64,000 bases of DNA from assembly GCA_963977425.1 (NCBI GenBank), contig CAXBOO010000002.1, positions 434,001-498,000 on the forward strand, read 5' to 3'. This document shows, piece after piece, positions 1 through 8,414 of this stretch (its first letter is position 1; every line of letters begins with the position of its first letter). This DNA comes from CAXBOO01 sp963977425. Lineage in GTDB: Bacteria > Bacteroidota > Bacteroidia > Flavobacteriales_D > Luteibaculaceae. Position numbers and translations under genes: made by a program. Under the pieces are notes generated by a model. The model was not told the origin of the DNA and did not search any database. It worked only from the letters and a program-made list of their open reading frames with translations.

Positions 1-237
1 TCTGACACTACAGCTACTATAATGGACCAAGAAGCATCTAGTACCATTGAAGGTCAATATACTAGAGCATTAGAATTGTTAAGCGAAAACAGAGATAAAC
101 TGGATCAATTAGCTGAAAAACTGTTAGAAAAAGAAGTTATCTTCAAAGAAGATTTATTAGAAATTTTCGGAAAACGCCCTTGGGATGTTGAGCCAGAAGC
201 TGAAGAAACTAAAGAAGACGAAACGACAGAAAACTAA
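1..237 (+). CDS. ftsH: ATP-dependent zinc metalloprotease FtsH, C-terminal end (partial)
   Basis: The reading frame is open from base 1 to a TAA at 237, so this is the 3' end of a gene starting upstream of the window. The visible 78 residues match the last part of the FtsH M41 peptidase domain: an SDTTA-like segment, a helix of the kind YTRALELL, the conserved motif LLEKEVIFKEDLLEIFGKRP, then an acidic Glu/Thr-rich tail. FtsH is a membrane-anchored AAA+ protease that degrades unassembled or damaged membrane proteins and some regulators. The ATPase and HEXXH parts lie outside the window, so the assignment rests on the C-terminal signature only. DUF2007 and cdsA follow on the same strand. Confidence 0.88.
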   Translation, partial: SDTTATIMDQEASSTIEGQYTRALELLSENRDKLDQLAEKLLEKEVIFKEDLLEIFGKRPWDVEPEAEETKEDETTEN

Positions 238-248
238 ACCTTGTTTGG

Positions 249-461
249 ATGGAAAATGAAAACTGGAAAATAGTATACGTGTCCAATTTCGCCCCAAAGG
301 CCGAGCTACTTAAAAGTGTGCTTGAGGAAAACGGTATTGAAACCATTTTACTAAACCAACAAGATTCTAGCTACCAAACTTTTGGTGAAATCAAACTATT
401 GGTTCGCAATGAAATGGTTATTAAAGCCAAATCGTTGTTAGAAAAAGATAACGAAGAGTGA
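249..461 (+). CDS. DUF2007 family small protein
   Basis: A 70-residue protein with the pattern of DUF2007 (a PII-like 'putative signal transducing protein' fold): a first strand (WKIVYVS), a helix carrying AELLKSVLEENGIE, a central strand, and a closing helix with the VRNEMVIKAKSLLE type motif. No catalytic residues are evident. Family members in Bacteroidota are small cytosolic proteins without an established role. It begins 11 nt after ftsH. Its stop codon overlaps the GTG start of cdsA by 4 nt (GTGA), so translation of the two is probably coupled. A link to membrane or protein quality control is suggested only by its neighbours. Confidence 0.8.
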   Translation: MENENWKIVYVSNFAPKAELLKSVLEENGIETILLNQQDSSYQTFGEIKLLVRNEMVIKAKSLLEKDNEE

Positions 462-1246
462 GTAATATAGTTGTCAGAGCTCTATCAGGAGCCGTATACG
501 TTGCTGCGCTTATAGGTTGTGCTTTATGGTCGCCTTATGCTATGTCTATTTTGTTTTTGATGGTGATGCTTTTAGCTAGCCACGAATTCAAAAACATGAC
601 CAAAGGTGACTCAGGCATTTTGCTTTGGGTATTACCAACGTATTTGTTTTATACCATGTTTGTATTGCATGGTTACGTTTCTAGTTCTAGTTACTTGCTA
701 TTCCTTTTACCCATTGTGCATGCAGCTTATTCGGTTATTAAACTAAAAGATGCTCAGCAAATGCTATACACTTGTGCCGGTGCTGTATTGTACATTGCCC
801 TGCCTTTGGCATCGGTTATCGATTTGCATGTTTCCATGATATCTGGACTTATTGTATTTTTTTTCATCATGATTTGGGCCAACGACACCGGTGCTTATCT
901 AGTTGGCAGAGCTATAGGTAAAACCAAATTAGCACCTAAAATCAGCCCTAAAAAAACCATAGAAGGACTTGTTGGTGGAATTATTTTCTGCATTGCAACA
1001 GCTTTAATCACTTCGTATTTTTTACCAGAATTAAGCATCGCCAATGCTATTGGAATTGCTGTTGTGGTAGGTATATTCTCAAATATTGGTGATTTATTCG
1101 AATCAGCATTGAAGAGAATTGTTGGAGTAAAAGACTCTGGACATTTATTTCCTGGTCACGGAGGCTTCCTAGATCGGTTTGATAGTGTTATTTTCGCTGC
1201 TCCAGCAACATTAATTTACATAAAAGCAATCTATCCATGGCTATAA
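458..1246 (+). CDS. cdsA: Phosphatidate cytidylyltransferase
   Basis: Makes CDP-diacylglycerol from CTP and phosphatidic acid, the branch-point step of phospholipid synthesis, in the inner membrane. The 262-residue protein has about seven hydrophobic segments. It ends with the CDP-diglyceride synthetase signature: WANDTGAYLVGRAIGKTK, then SPKKTIEG, then SNIGDLFESALKR-KDSG and PGHGGFLDRFDS, which carry the conserved Asp/Lys/Arg residues. The start is a GTG at 458 that overlaps the DUF2007 stop by 4 nt. The 3' end overlaps psd by 10 nt. With psd downstream and pssA at 27583, the window encodes the whole CDP-DAG to phosphatidylethanolamine route. Confidence 0.96.
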   Translation: MSNIVVRALSGAVYVAALIGCALWSPYAMSILFLMVMLLASHEFKNMTKGDSGILLWVLPTYLFYTMFVLHGYVSSSSYLLFLLPIVHAAYSVIKLKDAQQMLYTCAGAVLYIALPLASVIDLHVSMISGLIVFFFIMIWANDTGAYLVGRAIGKTKLAPKISPKKTIEGLVGGIIFCIATALITSYFLPELSIANAIGIAVVVGIFSNIGDLFESALKRIVGVKDSGHLFPGHGGFLDRFDSVIFAAPATLIYIKAIYPWL

Positions 1247-1899
1247 AAGGAATACACAAAGAAGGGAAAGGCACTATCATATTCGCCACTATTCTTACCA
1301 TTGCTATTGCAATACCAACTTGTTTATACATTCCATTTTTATGGCTTCAAGCCATTATAGCAGCTGCATTAGTTGTTTTCAATTATTTGGTTTGGCAATT
1401 TTTCAGAGTTCCCGTACGTAACTTCTTAACCGAAGACAATACCGTTGTTTGCCCATCGGACGGAAAAGTAGTTGTGATTGAAAACACACACGAAAAAGAG
1501 TTCTTGAAAGAAGATTGCCAGATGGTATCTATTTTCATGTCACCCTTGAATGTACACATCAACTGGTTTCCTATTGCAGGGAAAGTAATTTACACTCAAT
1601 ACCACAAAGGAAAATTCCTTGTTGCTTTCAATCCAAAATCATCTGAATTGAATGAGCGCAATACAGTAGCTGTCGAAAACAAAGATGGTCACAAAGTATT
1701 GTTTCGCCAGATTGCAGGTGCTGTAGCACGTCGTATTTGCTGGTATACTAAAGAAGGTGATGTAGCCAAACAAGGTGAGCAATTTGGATTCATAAAATTC
1801 GGATCTCGTGTGGACATCTTTTTACCGAAATCAGCACAAATAAAGGTCGACCTTGAACAAAAGGTTGTCGGTGGTGAAACTGTTTTAGCTACGTTATAA
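1237..1899 (+). CDS. psd: Phosphatidylserine decarboxylase proenzyme (short type)
   Basis: Decarboxylates phosphatidylserine to phosphatidylethanolamine using a pyruvoyl group formed by self-cleavage. It has 220 residues, typical of the short PSD-A class, with two N-terminal membrane segments at about residues 13-55. The proposed catalytic residues are Asp75 (PSDG motif), His107 (NVHINW) and the self-cleavage pair Gly189-Ser190 in FGSRVDIFLP, which replaces the LGST form of longer enzymes. The ATG at 1237 lies inside the end of cdsA (10 nt overlap), so coupling is likely. The last 6 nt overlap the end of the convergent HAD gene. Confidence 0.95.
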   Translation: MAIKGIHKEGKGTIIFATILTIAIAIPTCLYIPFLWLQAIIAAALVVFNYLVWQFFRVPVRNFLTEDNTVVCPSDGKVVVIENTHEKEFLKEDCQMVSIFMSPLNVHINWFPIAGKVIYTQYHKGKFLVAFNPKSSELNERNTVAVENKDGHKVLFRQIAGAVARRICWYTKEGDVAKQGEQFGFIKFGSRVDIFLPKSAQIKVDLEQKVVGGETVLATL

Positions 1900-2583
1900 T
1901 ATCGCTTTCAATTCGTTCAAATGCCCTACTCTTTTTGAAGTTTGATGGGTAGCATGTACATCAAAATGAATGGCTTGCAAACCGGCCTTTGTAGCACCTA
2001 CAAAATCGGTACTGTATTCATCGCCAATATAAACAGCTGTTGATAAATCCTTGATTTTGGCTCGTCCAACGGTGTAATGAAAAATCTTTTTACACGGTTT
2101 TTTACATCCAACTGTATCTGGGCATACTATCAAATCAAAGTAATCTTTTAGCCCCGAATTACCCAGCTTAATATGTTGAACTGGCGCAAATCCATTGCTC
2201 AATACATGAAGATTATACTTGGGTTTCAGATACTCTAACAACTCAATAGTTCCGTCTATCAACGCTGTTTTTTGCGGACATCTTTCCACATAATTTTCAG
2301 CCATTTCTGAGCTGATGTCTTCTGACCAAACACCAAAGTGTTTCAATACTGAATCAAATCGCATGATGCGCAATTGATCTCTATCTATTTCGTTTTTCTG
2401 ATATTTTGCCCACAACAAAAAATTATAGTGTTCGTAAGTATGTACAATCGTATCAATGGATTGATTTGACTCATTTGCGGCATCAGAAAACAGTTCAGAC
2501 AACACCTCTCGTGAGTTCTTATCGAAATCCCATAGCGTTCTATCCAAATCAAAAATTACGGTACTGATATTGCCTATTAACAT
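1894..2583 (-). CDS. HAD-superfamily hydrolase, YjjG-like
   Basis: A 229-residue HAD phosphatase. Motif I is FDLDRTLWDF (Asp12 nucleophile, Asp14 acid/base), with a helical cap of about 90 residues after it. Motif II is VLSNGF, motif III the Lys-containing CKKPCKKIFHY segment, and motif IV YIGDEYSTDFVGA. This order and the cap type match the YjjG subgroup, which removes phosphate from nucleoside monophosphates, but the substrate cannot be read from sequence. The gene directly follows a small membrane-protein gene (start codon adjoins its stop) and closes the eight-gene run that begins with radC. It converges with psd, overlapping by 6 nt. Confidence 0.9.
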   Translation of the reverse strand: MLIGNISTVIFDLDRTLWDFDKNSREVLSELFSDAANESNQSIDTIVHTYEHYNFLLWAKYQKNEIDRDQLRIMRFDSVLKHFGVWSEDISSEMAENYVERCPQKTALIDGTIELLEYLKPKYNLHVLSNGFAPVQHIKLGNSGLKDYFDLIVCPDTVGCKKPCKKIFHYTVGRAKIKDLSTAVYIGDEYSTDFVGATKAGLQAIHFDVHATHQTSKRVGHLNELKAIL

Positions 2584-3000
2584 CTATAATAAAAATGAAA
2601 CTGTTGAAAGTAAAAATGACCAAAACAAAATAGACATACAGAGGTATAAATACGCTTTAAATGGTTGGTGTCGATAAAACTTAGCCATCACAGCACTGCT
2701 TATGGGAACCGATAATAACGGAGGCCCAATAAAAGCCAATCCCTTAATCCCCATCTTATGTTTCATTCTAATGATGAATTTATTGACACGAGTAAATTTC
2801 TTCTTATCGGCCTTACCCTTGAATTTATTTGCCAAGAGTTCGCTCAACCAAAAAAACACAGAAACGCCAATTAAACCACCTATTGCTGTGAGAACAGCAG
2901 CCTCCAAATAATTAAAACCACTGGCAAGAGCAGTAAACGGAGACAATAAAAATTTCACCGAAGCCAATAATATTATACCTAGTGCTTTAAAAATCATCAA
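2584..3000 (-). CDS. Small integral membrane protein, unknown function
   Basis: A 138-residue protein with four likely membrane segments, at about residues 5-25, 32-52, 90-108 and 116-137. They are separated by a basic, Lys-rich cytoplasmic loop (KFKGKADKKKFTRVNKFIIRMKHKMGIKG). The GPPLLSVPISSAV stretch after the loop resembles the small multidrug-export/DedA-like type of half-helix. That resemblance is weak and no family name is safe. It lies 18 nt downstream of the FemAB/GNAT-like gene and touches the HAD gene, so it is very probably expressed with the envelope operon. Its role is unknown. Confidence 0.72.
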   Translation of the reverse strand: MMIFKALGIILLASVKFLLSPFTALASGFNYLEAAVLTAIGGLIGVSVFFWLSELLANKFKGKADKKKFTRVNKFIIRMKHKMGIKGLAFIGPPLLSVPISSAVMAKFYRHQPFKAYLYLCMSILFWSFLLSTVSFLL

Positions 3001-3018
3001 CCAATATTATGCTCAGAA

Positions 3019-3855
3019 TTATTCTCCTAAATGGAGTTGAGTGTATGAGAAATCTGTGGCTCCGAAGCTTTTGTAAAAACGAGCAACGCCTTCTACATTG
3101 CTTCCGCCAAAATCCAACTCATTCCATACAGAACGGTTGTTTTCAATCAACATATGAACCAAAAAGTGGCTAGCGCCCATTTTTTTTCCTTCCTCATTGA
3201 TTGCTGCACATAAATATAAGGCTTTGTCTTGATTTTGGAGTACTGCAGCGACGGATAAAACTTCCCCATTTTTGTTAACAGAATTCAATATCAAACGTTT
3301 TTTATCCAATTCTCCTTTTAGAATTTCAGATAACATTTTGAAATGCTTCGGTTTGTACGTCTTTAATTTTTTCTTGGTTTCTGCTTTATAAAATTCTAAA
3401 AATTGGTTCACTGAAATAGGCGACAACTCCACCCCATTGGCAACGGCTTTTTTAATATTTCTTTTCGTATTGCTGCTATACGAACTAAGCGACACTTCCA
3501 ATTTTTGACAAAGGGCATTGGCTTTCAAAAATGAATTTCCTTCCACCGAAATACACCCCTTAGCTTTTAAATTACTTAGTGCATATGCCATGCTTTCTTG
3601 AATCTCATCATCCACACTGCCTACGATAGAAAATGCTCTCGTAAAAAAAGGTTGATAAAATGTTTTAGAAAACACAAAGCGGCTGAACAAAGGGAACACT
3701 GCCTCGTAATCGCCATACACCATTGCTATCCACCTATTCGACAAAGCATCCAAGTAATCGGAATGCATAAACCAATTGAACTGATCTTCAATTCGATTGA
3801 CAGCTTCATTCCACTTCCGTTTATCAATGTCTTTATGTGCTTTTATCCTAATCAC
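3019..3855 (-). CDS. FemAB/GNAT-like acyltransferase
   Basis: A 278-residue protein resembling the Bacteroidota FemAB-like/GNAT group, which transfers acyl or aminoacyl groups to cell-envelope substrates. The N-terminal half has the family pattern 'HxDIDxxKWNxAV ... W' followed by a WIAMVYGDYEAVFPLF strand. The C-terminal half has the GNAT-like core (LSVAAVLQN, ALYLCAAINEEG, GASHFLVHMLIE, ELDFGGSNVEGVARFYKSFGA). I place the start at a GTG (3853-3855) that overlaps the upstream deacetylase stop by 8 nt. It gives VIRIKAHKDIDKRKW, which looks like the normal N-terminus. An in-frame ATG at 3904-3906 would add 17 residues and overlap the upstream gene by 59 nt. The substrate is unknown. FemAB-like and deacetylase genes also neighbour each other in exosortase-linked exopolysaccharide clusters. 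Confidence 0.7.
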   Translation of the reverse strand: MIRIKAHKDIDKRKWNEAVNRIEDQFNWFMHSDYLDALSNRWIAMVYGDYEAVFPLFSRFVFSKTFYQPFFTRAFSIVGSVDDEIQESMAYALSNLKAKGCISVEGNSFLKANALCQKLEVSLSSYSSNTKRNIKKAVANGVELSPISVNQFLEFYKAETKKKLKTYKPKHFKMLSEILKGELDKKRLILNSVNKNGEVLSVAAVLQNQDKALYLCAAINEEGKKMGASHFLVHMLIENNRSVWNELDFGGSNVEGVARFYKSFGATDFSYTQLHLGE

Positions 3856-4831
3856 CCAGTTGTGTATACGTTGTAAAATTGTAGGTGGTATGATTTTTAG
3901 CCACAAACTTTTCTAATTGTTCCAAAGAATAAACCGTACAAGCTTTCGGGTGGCCAATAATCACCAAATGCTTATTCCCTAGTTTGGAAAATCTTTTTGC
4001 AGCTGCTCCTATTCTTTTAGCAAAATAGCCATCTAAAGAAATGCAATGAAGAGAGTTCTTTGACAGTACTTTTTTTCTAAAACCTTTTACTGAAACGGGA
4101 AAACCGTCGCCATATCCTTTGTGTCGTTTTGGCAACAATCGCCCCCAAATAAACAAACACCAAAAGAAAAAAGGGTGAATTATTTCACTGCCAATAGGAT
4201 ACTCTATAAACTTTCCATTTTCATCTTCTTCAGTTAAAACATCAGAGAAGGTATACCGATCTTTTTGAGGAGAATTTCTAAAATCATAGTAGTAGGTATT
4301 ATTGTCATTGAACCCTCCATGGTATACACTGCTATCAATAGTAATACCGTGTTTTAAAAAGGCTGATTGAATTTTACTAAAAGGCTGCAAACACCAACCT
4401 CCTGCTCTATACACGGTTATATTTTTTCCAACTACGCTTTCTAAACAGGTTTTGTAACGATGAAAAATATCGTCAATATCTTGTTCTGAAAAATCGACCA
4501 ATTTATATCGGCTAACATCCATTTTCCAACCCGACGGGGTATAAAAAGAATCTTCCCAATGAGGGTGAATATGCAAGGCTATTTCATTGCCTTCTTCTAC
4601 CAAGCTTTTAAGCTGGACTTGTATTTTTTTTTGTTCTACTAATAGCTCAGGAAACTTGGAAACATCTTGCTCTAAGCGCCATAAATAACCTGCATCTACA
4701 AAATAGGTCATTGGAGCATTGTATTTTTTGCTTATTGCTCTAAGGGCCTCAGTAGGTTGAAGTATGCATTTTTCTGCTGTACCTGATTCTCCAAAATAAA
4801 GTTCGTAGTCTAGCGTAAGCAGTATGTTCAA
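3848..4831 (-). CDS. Polysaccharide deacetylase-like protein (NodB fold)
   Basis: A 327-residue protein with features of carbohydrate esterase family 4. The N-terminal strand LLTLDYELYFGE carries the first acidic residues. The pair of His in IALHIHPHWED would bind the metal, and YRAGGWCLQPF corresponds to motif 3. A later LVIIGHPKA strand supplies the conserved C-terminal His. There is no signal peptide, so it probably acts in the cytoplasm or on the inner face. A hydrophobic patch (PFFFWCLFIWGRLLP) in the middle may be membrane-associated. It overlaps the AAC(3)-like gene by 4 nt at its start and the FemAB-like gene by 8 nt at its end. Likely role: removing acetyl from an amino sugar or a lipid-linked intermediate. 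Confidence 0.8.
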   Translation of the reverse strand: MNILLTLDYELYFGESGTAEKCILQPTEALRAISKKYNAPMTYFVDAGYLWRLEQDVSKFPELLVEQKKIQVQLKSLVEEGNEIALHIHPHWEDSFYTPSGWKMDVSRYKLVDFSEQDIDDIFHRYKTCLESVVGKNITVYRAGGWCLQPFSKIQSAFLKHGITIDSSVYHGGFNDNNTYYYDFRNSPQKDRYTFSDVLTEEDENGKFIEYPIGSEIIHPFFFWCLFIWGRLLPKRHKGYGDGFPVSVKGFRKKVLSKNSLHCISLDGYFAKRIGAAAKRFSKLGNKHLVIIGHPKACTVYSLEQLEKFVAKNHTTYNFTTYTQLGD

Positions 4832-5616
4832 AATGCTTGGTTTTTCAGAATTCGTTTAAGCCAGCGTCGAAAATACGCTTTCCAAGAGAAGTAACGCCAC
4901 TCAGTACCTCCATGTTGTTCTATTTCAGAACACAAAAAGTCGAAGGCCTTTGTTGTTTCCAATCGGAATATAGAAATGCCATTCAACTCTGATTTTTCCA
5001 AAACACCATTCTGTAGCATTTTACTTTGAAGTTTACTTAAGTCGGTAATAAAACCAGGTTTTCGGGTATGAAACAAATGGATTTTTAATGTTCCATTTTG
5101 AAGATACTTGAGTTTATAATGCTTCCGATAGGCGACTTTTTTTAGTTCCTCAACATAATGGATGAATGTAAAACTGTTTTGCAAGTCGACATCCAAAAAC
5201 ACTTGCACCACATTGTTTTTCAATAGATTATGAAACAAACTGTTTTTCCCAAAAGTACTTTTTGCTTCAAAATCATTCTCAGCAAAAGGGCCATATATAC
5301 AGGCCGAATGCAACGGATCGTTGGTTCTGAAATAATCTTTACGCCTAAAAACTCTATTGGGTAATGCCCCAATAGTGGGTTTACTTTTCACAAGGTCAAA
5401 ATGCTCGCCATTTTTAAGCGTATCGGTAAATGCCGGAACGATGAGCGAATGCTCTGGCAACAACTTGGCTTTTAACTCATCAACAAACGTTTTGGCATCA
5501 AACACTTCATTGTTTTTTTTGCACTCCAACGAAAAACGCTTGATATCACTAGCCAAATAAATGGAATGATTTCCATCGGCTACAATTTGCTGTATAAGAT
5601 CGTGAGTGAGTGGCAT
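4828..5616 (-). CDS. AAC(3)-family N-acetyltransferase-like protein
   Basis: A 262-residue protein that fits the aminoglycoside 3-N-acetyltransferase (Antibiotic_NAT) fold. HSLIVPAFTDTL is followed by a GEHFDLVKSKPTIGALPNRVFRR segment and NDPLHSACIYGP, with His103 in the position of the family's catalytic His. The family uses acetyl-CoA. Most environmental members are not resistance enzymes, and several sit in glycan or secondary-metabolite clusters. The C-terminal third (after about residue 150) is less typical and ends in a basic helix (KAYFRRWLKRILK) that may touch the membrane. The neighbouring deacetylases and glycosyltransferase make an amino sugar the likelier substrate than an antibiotic. 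Confidence 0.75.
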   Translation of the reverse strand: MPLTHDLIQQIVADGNHSIYLASDIKRFSLECKKNNEVFDAKTFVDELKAKLLPEHSLIVPAFTDTLKNGEHFDLVKSKPTIGALPNRVFRRKDYFRTNDPLHSACIYGPFAENDFEAKSTFGKNSLFHNLLKNNVVQVFLDVDLQNSFTFIHYVEELKKVAYRKHYKLKYLQNGTLKIHLFHTRKPGFITDLSKLQSKMLQNGVLEKSELNGISIFRLETTKAFDFLCSEIEQHGGTEWRYFSWKAYFRRWLKRILKNQAF

Positions 5617-5655
5617 GAAAATTTTGAACTCCTTTAGAAATCGAATATAAATAGA

Positions 5656-7200
5656 TTACCTCGTGTTTGAATCTCTAAAAGCTTTCACCTCATATAAATA
5701 ACAATGGTTGCTTTGTTTCAAACGTTGCAACTGAAACTTGTTTTTGAGCACCAATAACTTATCTAGCTCAGAACACAGCACTACATCGCCCACATCTATT
5801 TGTTGGATATCTACAGCCAAATCCACCGTCATGCCTTTTTCTAATCGCCAATAATCCACATAAAACATCAACAGCGGATTGTACCCTTCGCTATTAGGCA
5901 CATGCAAATCTTTCGCAAAAATCACTAATCGCGAAGGCTTGTCATCTTCAAACCAATCACGTGCCTCATTGTAATAAATCCGAGCATCTTCGCCATAGTT
6001 AACTTCATTTGCTTCAGGTTTCATCAACACATTTCCCGACAACAATTGTTTGGTATAATCGATCGGATAACTTCTATTGTAATAACGCACATAATGATTG
6101 GCTTTAGCAAACGTAAAATGCAGTGCGACAATCGAACAAAACACGACACCTATATTTAAACCTCGACTTATAATTTTTGCCTTTTGCAATGCCAGTATTT
6201 TATAGAATAGATAACACAACACTATGCTAGCTACAGGAAAAATAGCAACTGTATAAAAACCATGTTTCGTAGCACTACTGGATATTAAAATCAAAAAAAA
6301 CAACACCAAAATCTGCGCTTGAATAATCCATTTTGGAACAGACACTTGCTTAACCATCAGGAATACTGTCAGTAGTAAACTCGGTACATAATATGGTAAT
6401 ACAGAGGGTGATTTAAGGTAATGATACCACGGTAAAGGATTGTCGTTTAACGTATTGCCAAATCGGGTGAAATGATGGTGGTATATAGCTTCTAAATAGC
6501 CAGGAACGGCAAAGTATATATAACCATAATAGATAATTGGGAAAAATAAAAACAGACCTATCATTAGCCAGTTGTTTCTTTCAATTAGCCACTCCCGTCT
6601 ATACCAAACAATAGCGACCATCATTCCAGGCATAAAGAACAGCCCAGCGATGCTTTTCACATAAAATGCAGCTCCCATCAATAGAATAGTGAAAAACCTC
6701 CACTTAAACAGATTGGTTTCTAGCGCTCTTAAAAAACTAAGCACATAGCCTAACATAAAAAAAGTCATCATGGCATCGTACTCACCACCCTTAGTAGCAT
6801 GCAACGTATTATAAGCAGGCGCTATGGTTAAAAACACCGCCGCCAACAAAGCCCATTTATTACTCTTAGTAAAATGCCTTGCAGCAACATAGGTTAAACA
6901 AACTGTAAGGCATGAAAAAACAGCGCTTGGCAAACGATGTACCCAATAACTGTAACCAAAAAGATGAAAACTAAGCGCCCGTAATTGGGTGAAAAAAGGA
7001 GGTTTTAGGTTGTAATAATCAATTTCTCCATCGTAATAATGCACATTCCAATTTCCAGAATGCAACATTTCAATGGCATTTACACTGTACAAAGATTCGT
7101 CCCACAAAATAATAGGAATGGTATCGATTCCCCAAACAAGAACGACACAACACAGCAGCAATACTAAAAGTGGCCAGTATTTTTTAGCTATTAAAATCAT
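5656..7200 (-). CDS. Polyprenyl-phosphate-sugar glycosyltransferase, GT39/ArnT-like
   Basis: A 514-residue integral membrane protein of the GT-C fold. An N-terminal membrane helix is followed by the first periplasmic loop containing WDESLY (Asp34-Glu35). This DE motif is the catalytic feature of the ArnT/PMT_2 family. About ten further hydrophobic segments reach to about residue 360, then comes a soluble C-terminal domain of about 150 residues. Such enzymes move a sugar from undecaprenyl phosphate to lipid A, a glycan or a protein on the outer side of the inner membrane. The start is 2 nt after the upstream deacetylase-like gene, so they are co-transcribed. Donor and acceptor are unknown. Confidence 0.85.
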   Translation of the reverse strand: MILIAKKYWPLLVLLLCCVVLVWGIDTIPIILWDESLYSVNAIEMLHSGNWNVHYYDGEIDYYNLKPPFFTQLRALSFHLFGYSYWVHRLPSAVFSCLTVCLTYVAARHFTKSNKWALLAAVFLTIAPAYNTLHATKGGEYDAMMTFFMLGYVLSFLRALETNLFKWRFFTILLMGAAFYVKSIAGLFFMPGMMVAIVWYRREWLIERNNWLMIGLFLFFPIIYYGYIYFAVPGYLEAIYHHHFTRFGNTLNDNPLPWYHYLKSPSVLPYYVPSLLLTVFLMVKQVSVPKWIIQAQILVLFFLILISSSATKHGFYTVAIFPVASIVLCYLFYKILALQKAKIISRGLNIGVVFCSIVALHFTFAKANHYVRYYNRSYPIDYTKQLLSGNVLMKPEANEVNYGEDARIYYNEARDWFEDDKPSRLVIFAKDLHVPNSEGYNPLLMFYVDYWRLEKGMTVDLAVDIQQIDVGDVVLCSELDKLLVLKNKFQLQRLKQSNHCYLYEVKAFRDSNTR

Positions 7201-7202
7201 GC

Positions 7203-8414
7203 TTAAATTTCACGCAGAATTTCCTCAAGCAGCATTCTGGTTTCGGTCCCTTCTACTAAAGTATGTTCGTGCCAAAGCAAGCAAACAGTTCCTCCCAATG
7301 CAGATACCTTATCGGATATCTCAACTACCTTTTGTTGCATTTCTTTGCTTGTAAGCGACAAGTAGTTGCAATAAACAGCATCCATACACACAAAAGGATG
7401 AATTTTCAAGCGAGTATGTTCTTCTTTTTTAAGATCGTAAAAATAAAAGGCATGAGATGTCTGTGCTCTAAATCCAATTCGGTTAGCAAACCCCATCGAA
7501 TAGTCGTTCGTAATGCCTAGATCCAACAATCTACGATAGTCTTTCTCGACTCTAAAACGCAAGAAATGAAACCGATTGGCTACAACATCAAAACCATGCG
7601 ACTGTAATTTTACCAAACCTTCTGCAAGCCTCTTCTTTTTATCACAATGCTCGTAACTCGGATGAAGGCCAACAGGGTATCCCGACAATTGTTTCTTCAA
7701 TCTTTTCCAAGCACTGCTATTGGGATTAAGCCCTTTATCGAATTGCCCAAATGGAGCCATAAGTGCAAAAAACTGAAGATTTGAAGACTGAAATCTATTC
7801 GTCAACCAACTATATACGCCATCTAATGGATCGTTTTTACTCACAACCGATGTCAACCTTTGCTTCGCCAATTTCCAACGAAGGGTTATGGCATCTCGTA
7901 CAAAAGCTAAAGATCCTCTAACAAAGCCTTTCCCTAGAAACCTATATCCAAAATCGAGGTCAACAGTCAACAAAAAATTATATCCGGGCTTATAATCTAT
8001 TCCTAGCTGGTGTTTTAAATCTTCGATCCAAACATCTACCCAAGGTGTTTCCCATTGCCCAAAGAACACGCTTGTATCGCCCGAAAATCTATCGTGTACA
8101 TCCAAAGGAGCATTCAATTCTTCCATCCTACTCAGGCAATAAAAAATCGCAGAAAAGGGATCGAAGAAACTTTCAGAATTGAAGTACAATTTCCCATCCT
8201 TAAATGTGGCTGTTTTGGGAAATCTGCCTTCTTCTATCATTATCGAAGCTTGAAAAGAACATTTACTTTCTTCTTTTTCTCCAAATACGATGGCTGCACG
8301 GCTCTTATTTTCTACATAATGCCAACCGCATTTTAAAACTTCCGTAAACACAAAATGCAACACATACTCTAGTCGAGCATTTTGAATGGTAGAATAAACA
8401 GGAATGTTGTGCAT
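7203..8414 (-). CDS. DUF7033/polysaccharide deacetylase-like protein
   Basis: A 403-residue protein. The N-terminal 120 residues (opening MHNIPVYSTIQNARLEYVLHFVF) match the DUF7033-type extension found before some Bacteroidota deacetylase domains. A NodB-like domain follows: NFLLTVDLDFGY gives the Asp pair, VGLHPSYEH the His, then FLRFRVEKDYRRL, and the C-terminal VCLLWHEHTL carries another His. It starts at the base next to the radC stop and ends 2 nt before the GT39-like gene. No signal peptide is visible. It is a second, clearly different deacetylase-like gene in the same operon as the one at 3848-4831. Confidence 0.78.
   Translation of the reverse strand: MHNIPVYSTIQNARLEYVLHFVFTEVLKCGWHYVENKSRAAIVFGEKEESKCSFQASIMIEEGRFPKTATFKDGKLYFNSESFFDPFSAIFYCLSRMEELNAPLDVHDRFSGDTSVFFGQWETPWVDVWIEDLKHQLGIDYKPGYNFLLTVDLDFGYRFLGKGFVRGSLAFVRDAITLRWKLAKQRLTSVVSKNDPLDGVYSWLTNRFQSSNLQFFALMAPFGQFDKGLNPNSSAWKRLKKQLSGYPVGLHPSYEHCDKKKRLAEGLVKLQSHGFDVVANRFHFLRFRVEKDYRRLLDLGITNDYSMGFANRIGFRAQTSHAFYFYDLKKEEHTRLKIHPFVCMDAVYCNYLSLTSKEMQQKVVEISDKVSALGGTVCLLWHEHTLVEGTETRMLLEEILREI

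Noticed and set aside
4828..5616. Aminoglycoside resistance gene
   Set aside because: The fold matches AAC(3), but the gene sits in an envelope-glycan operon with unusual C-terminus and no mobile element nearby, so resistance is not supported.
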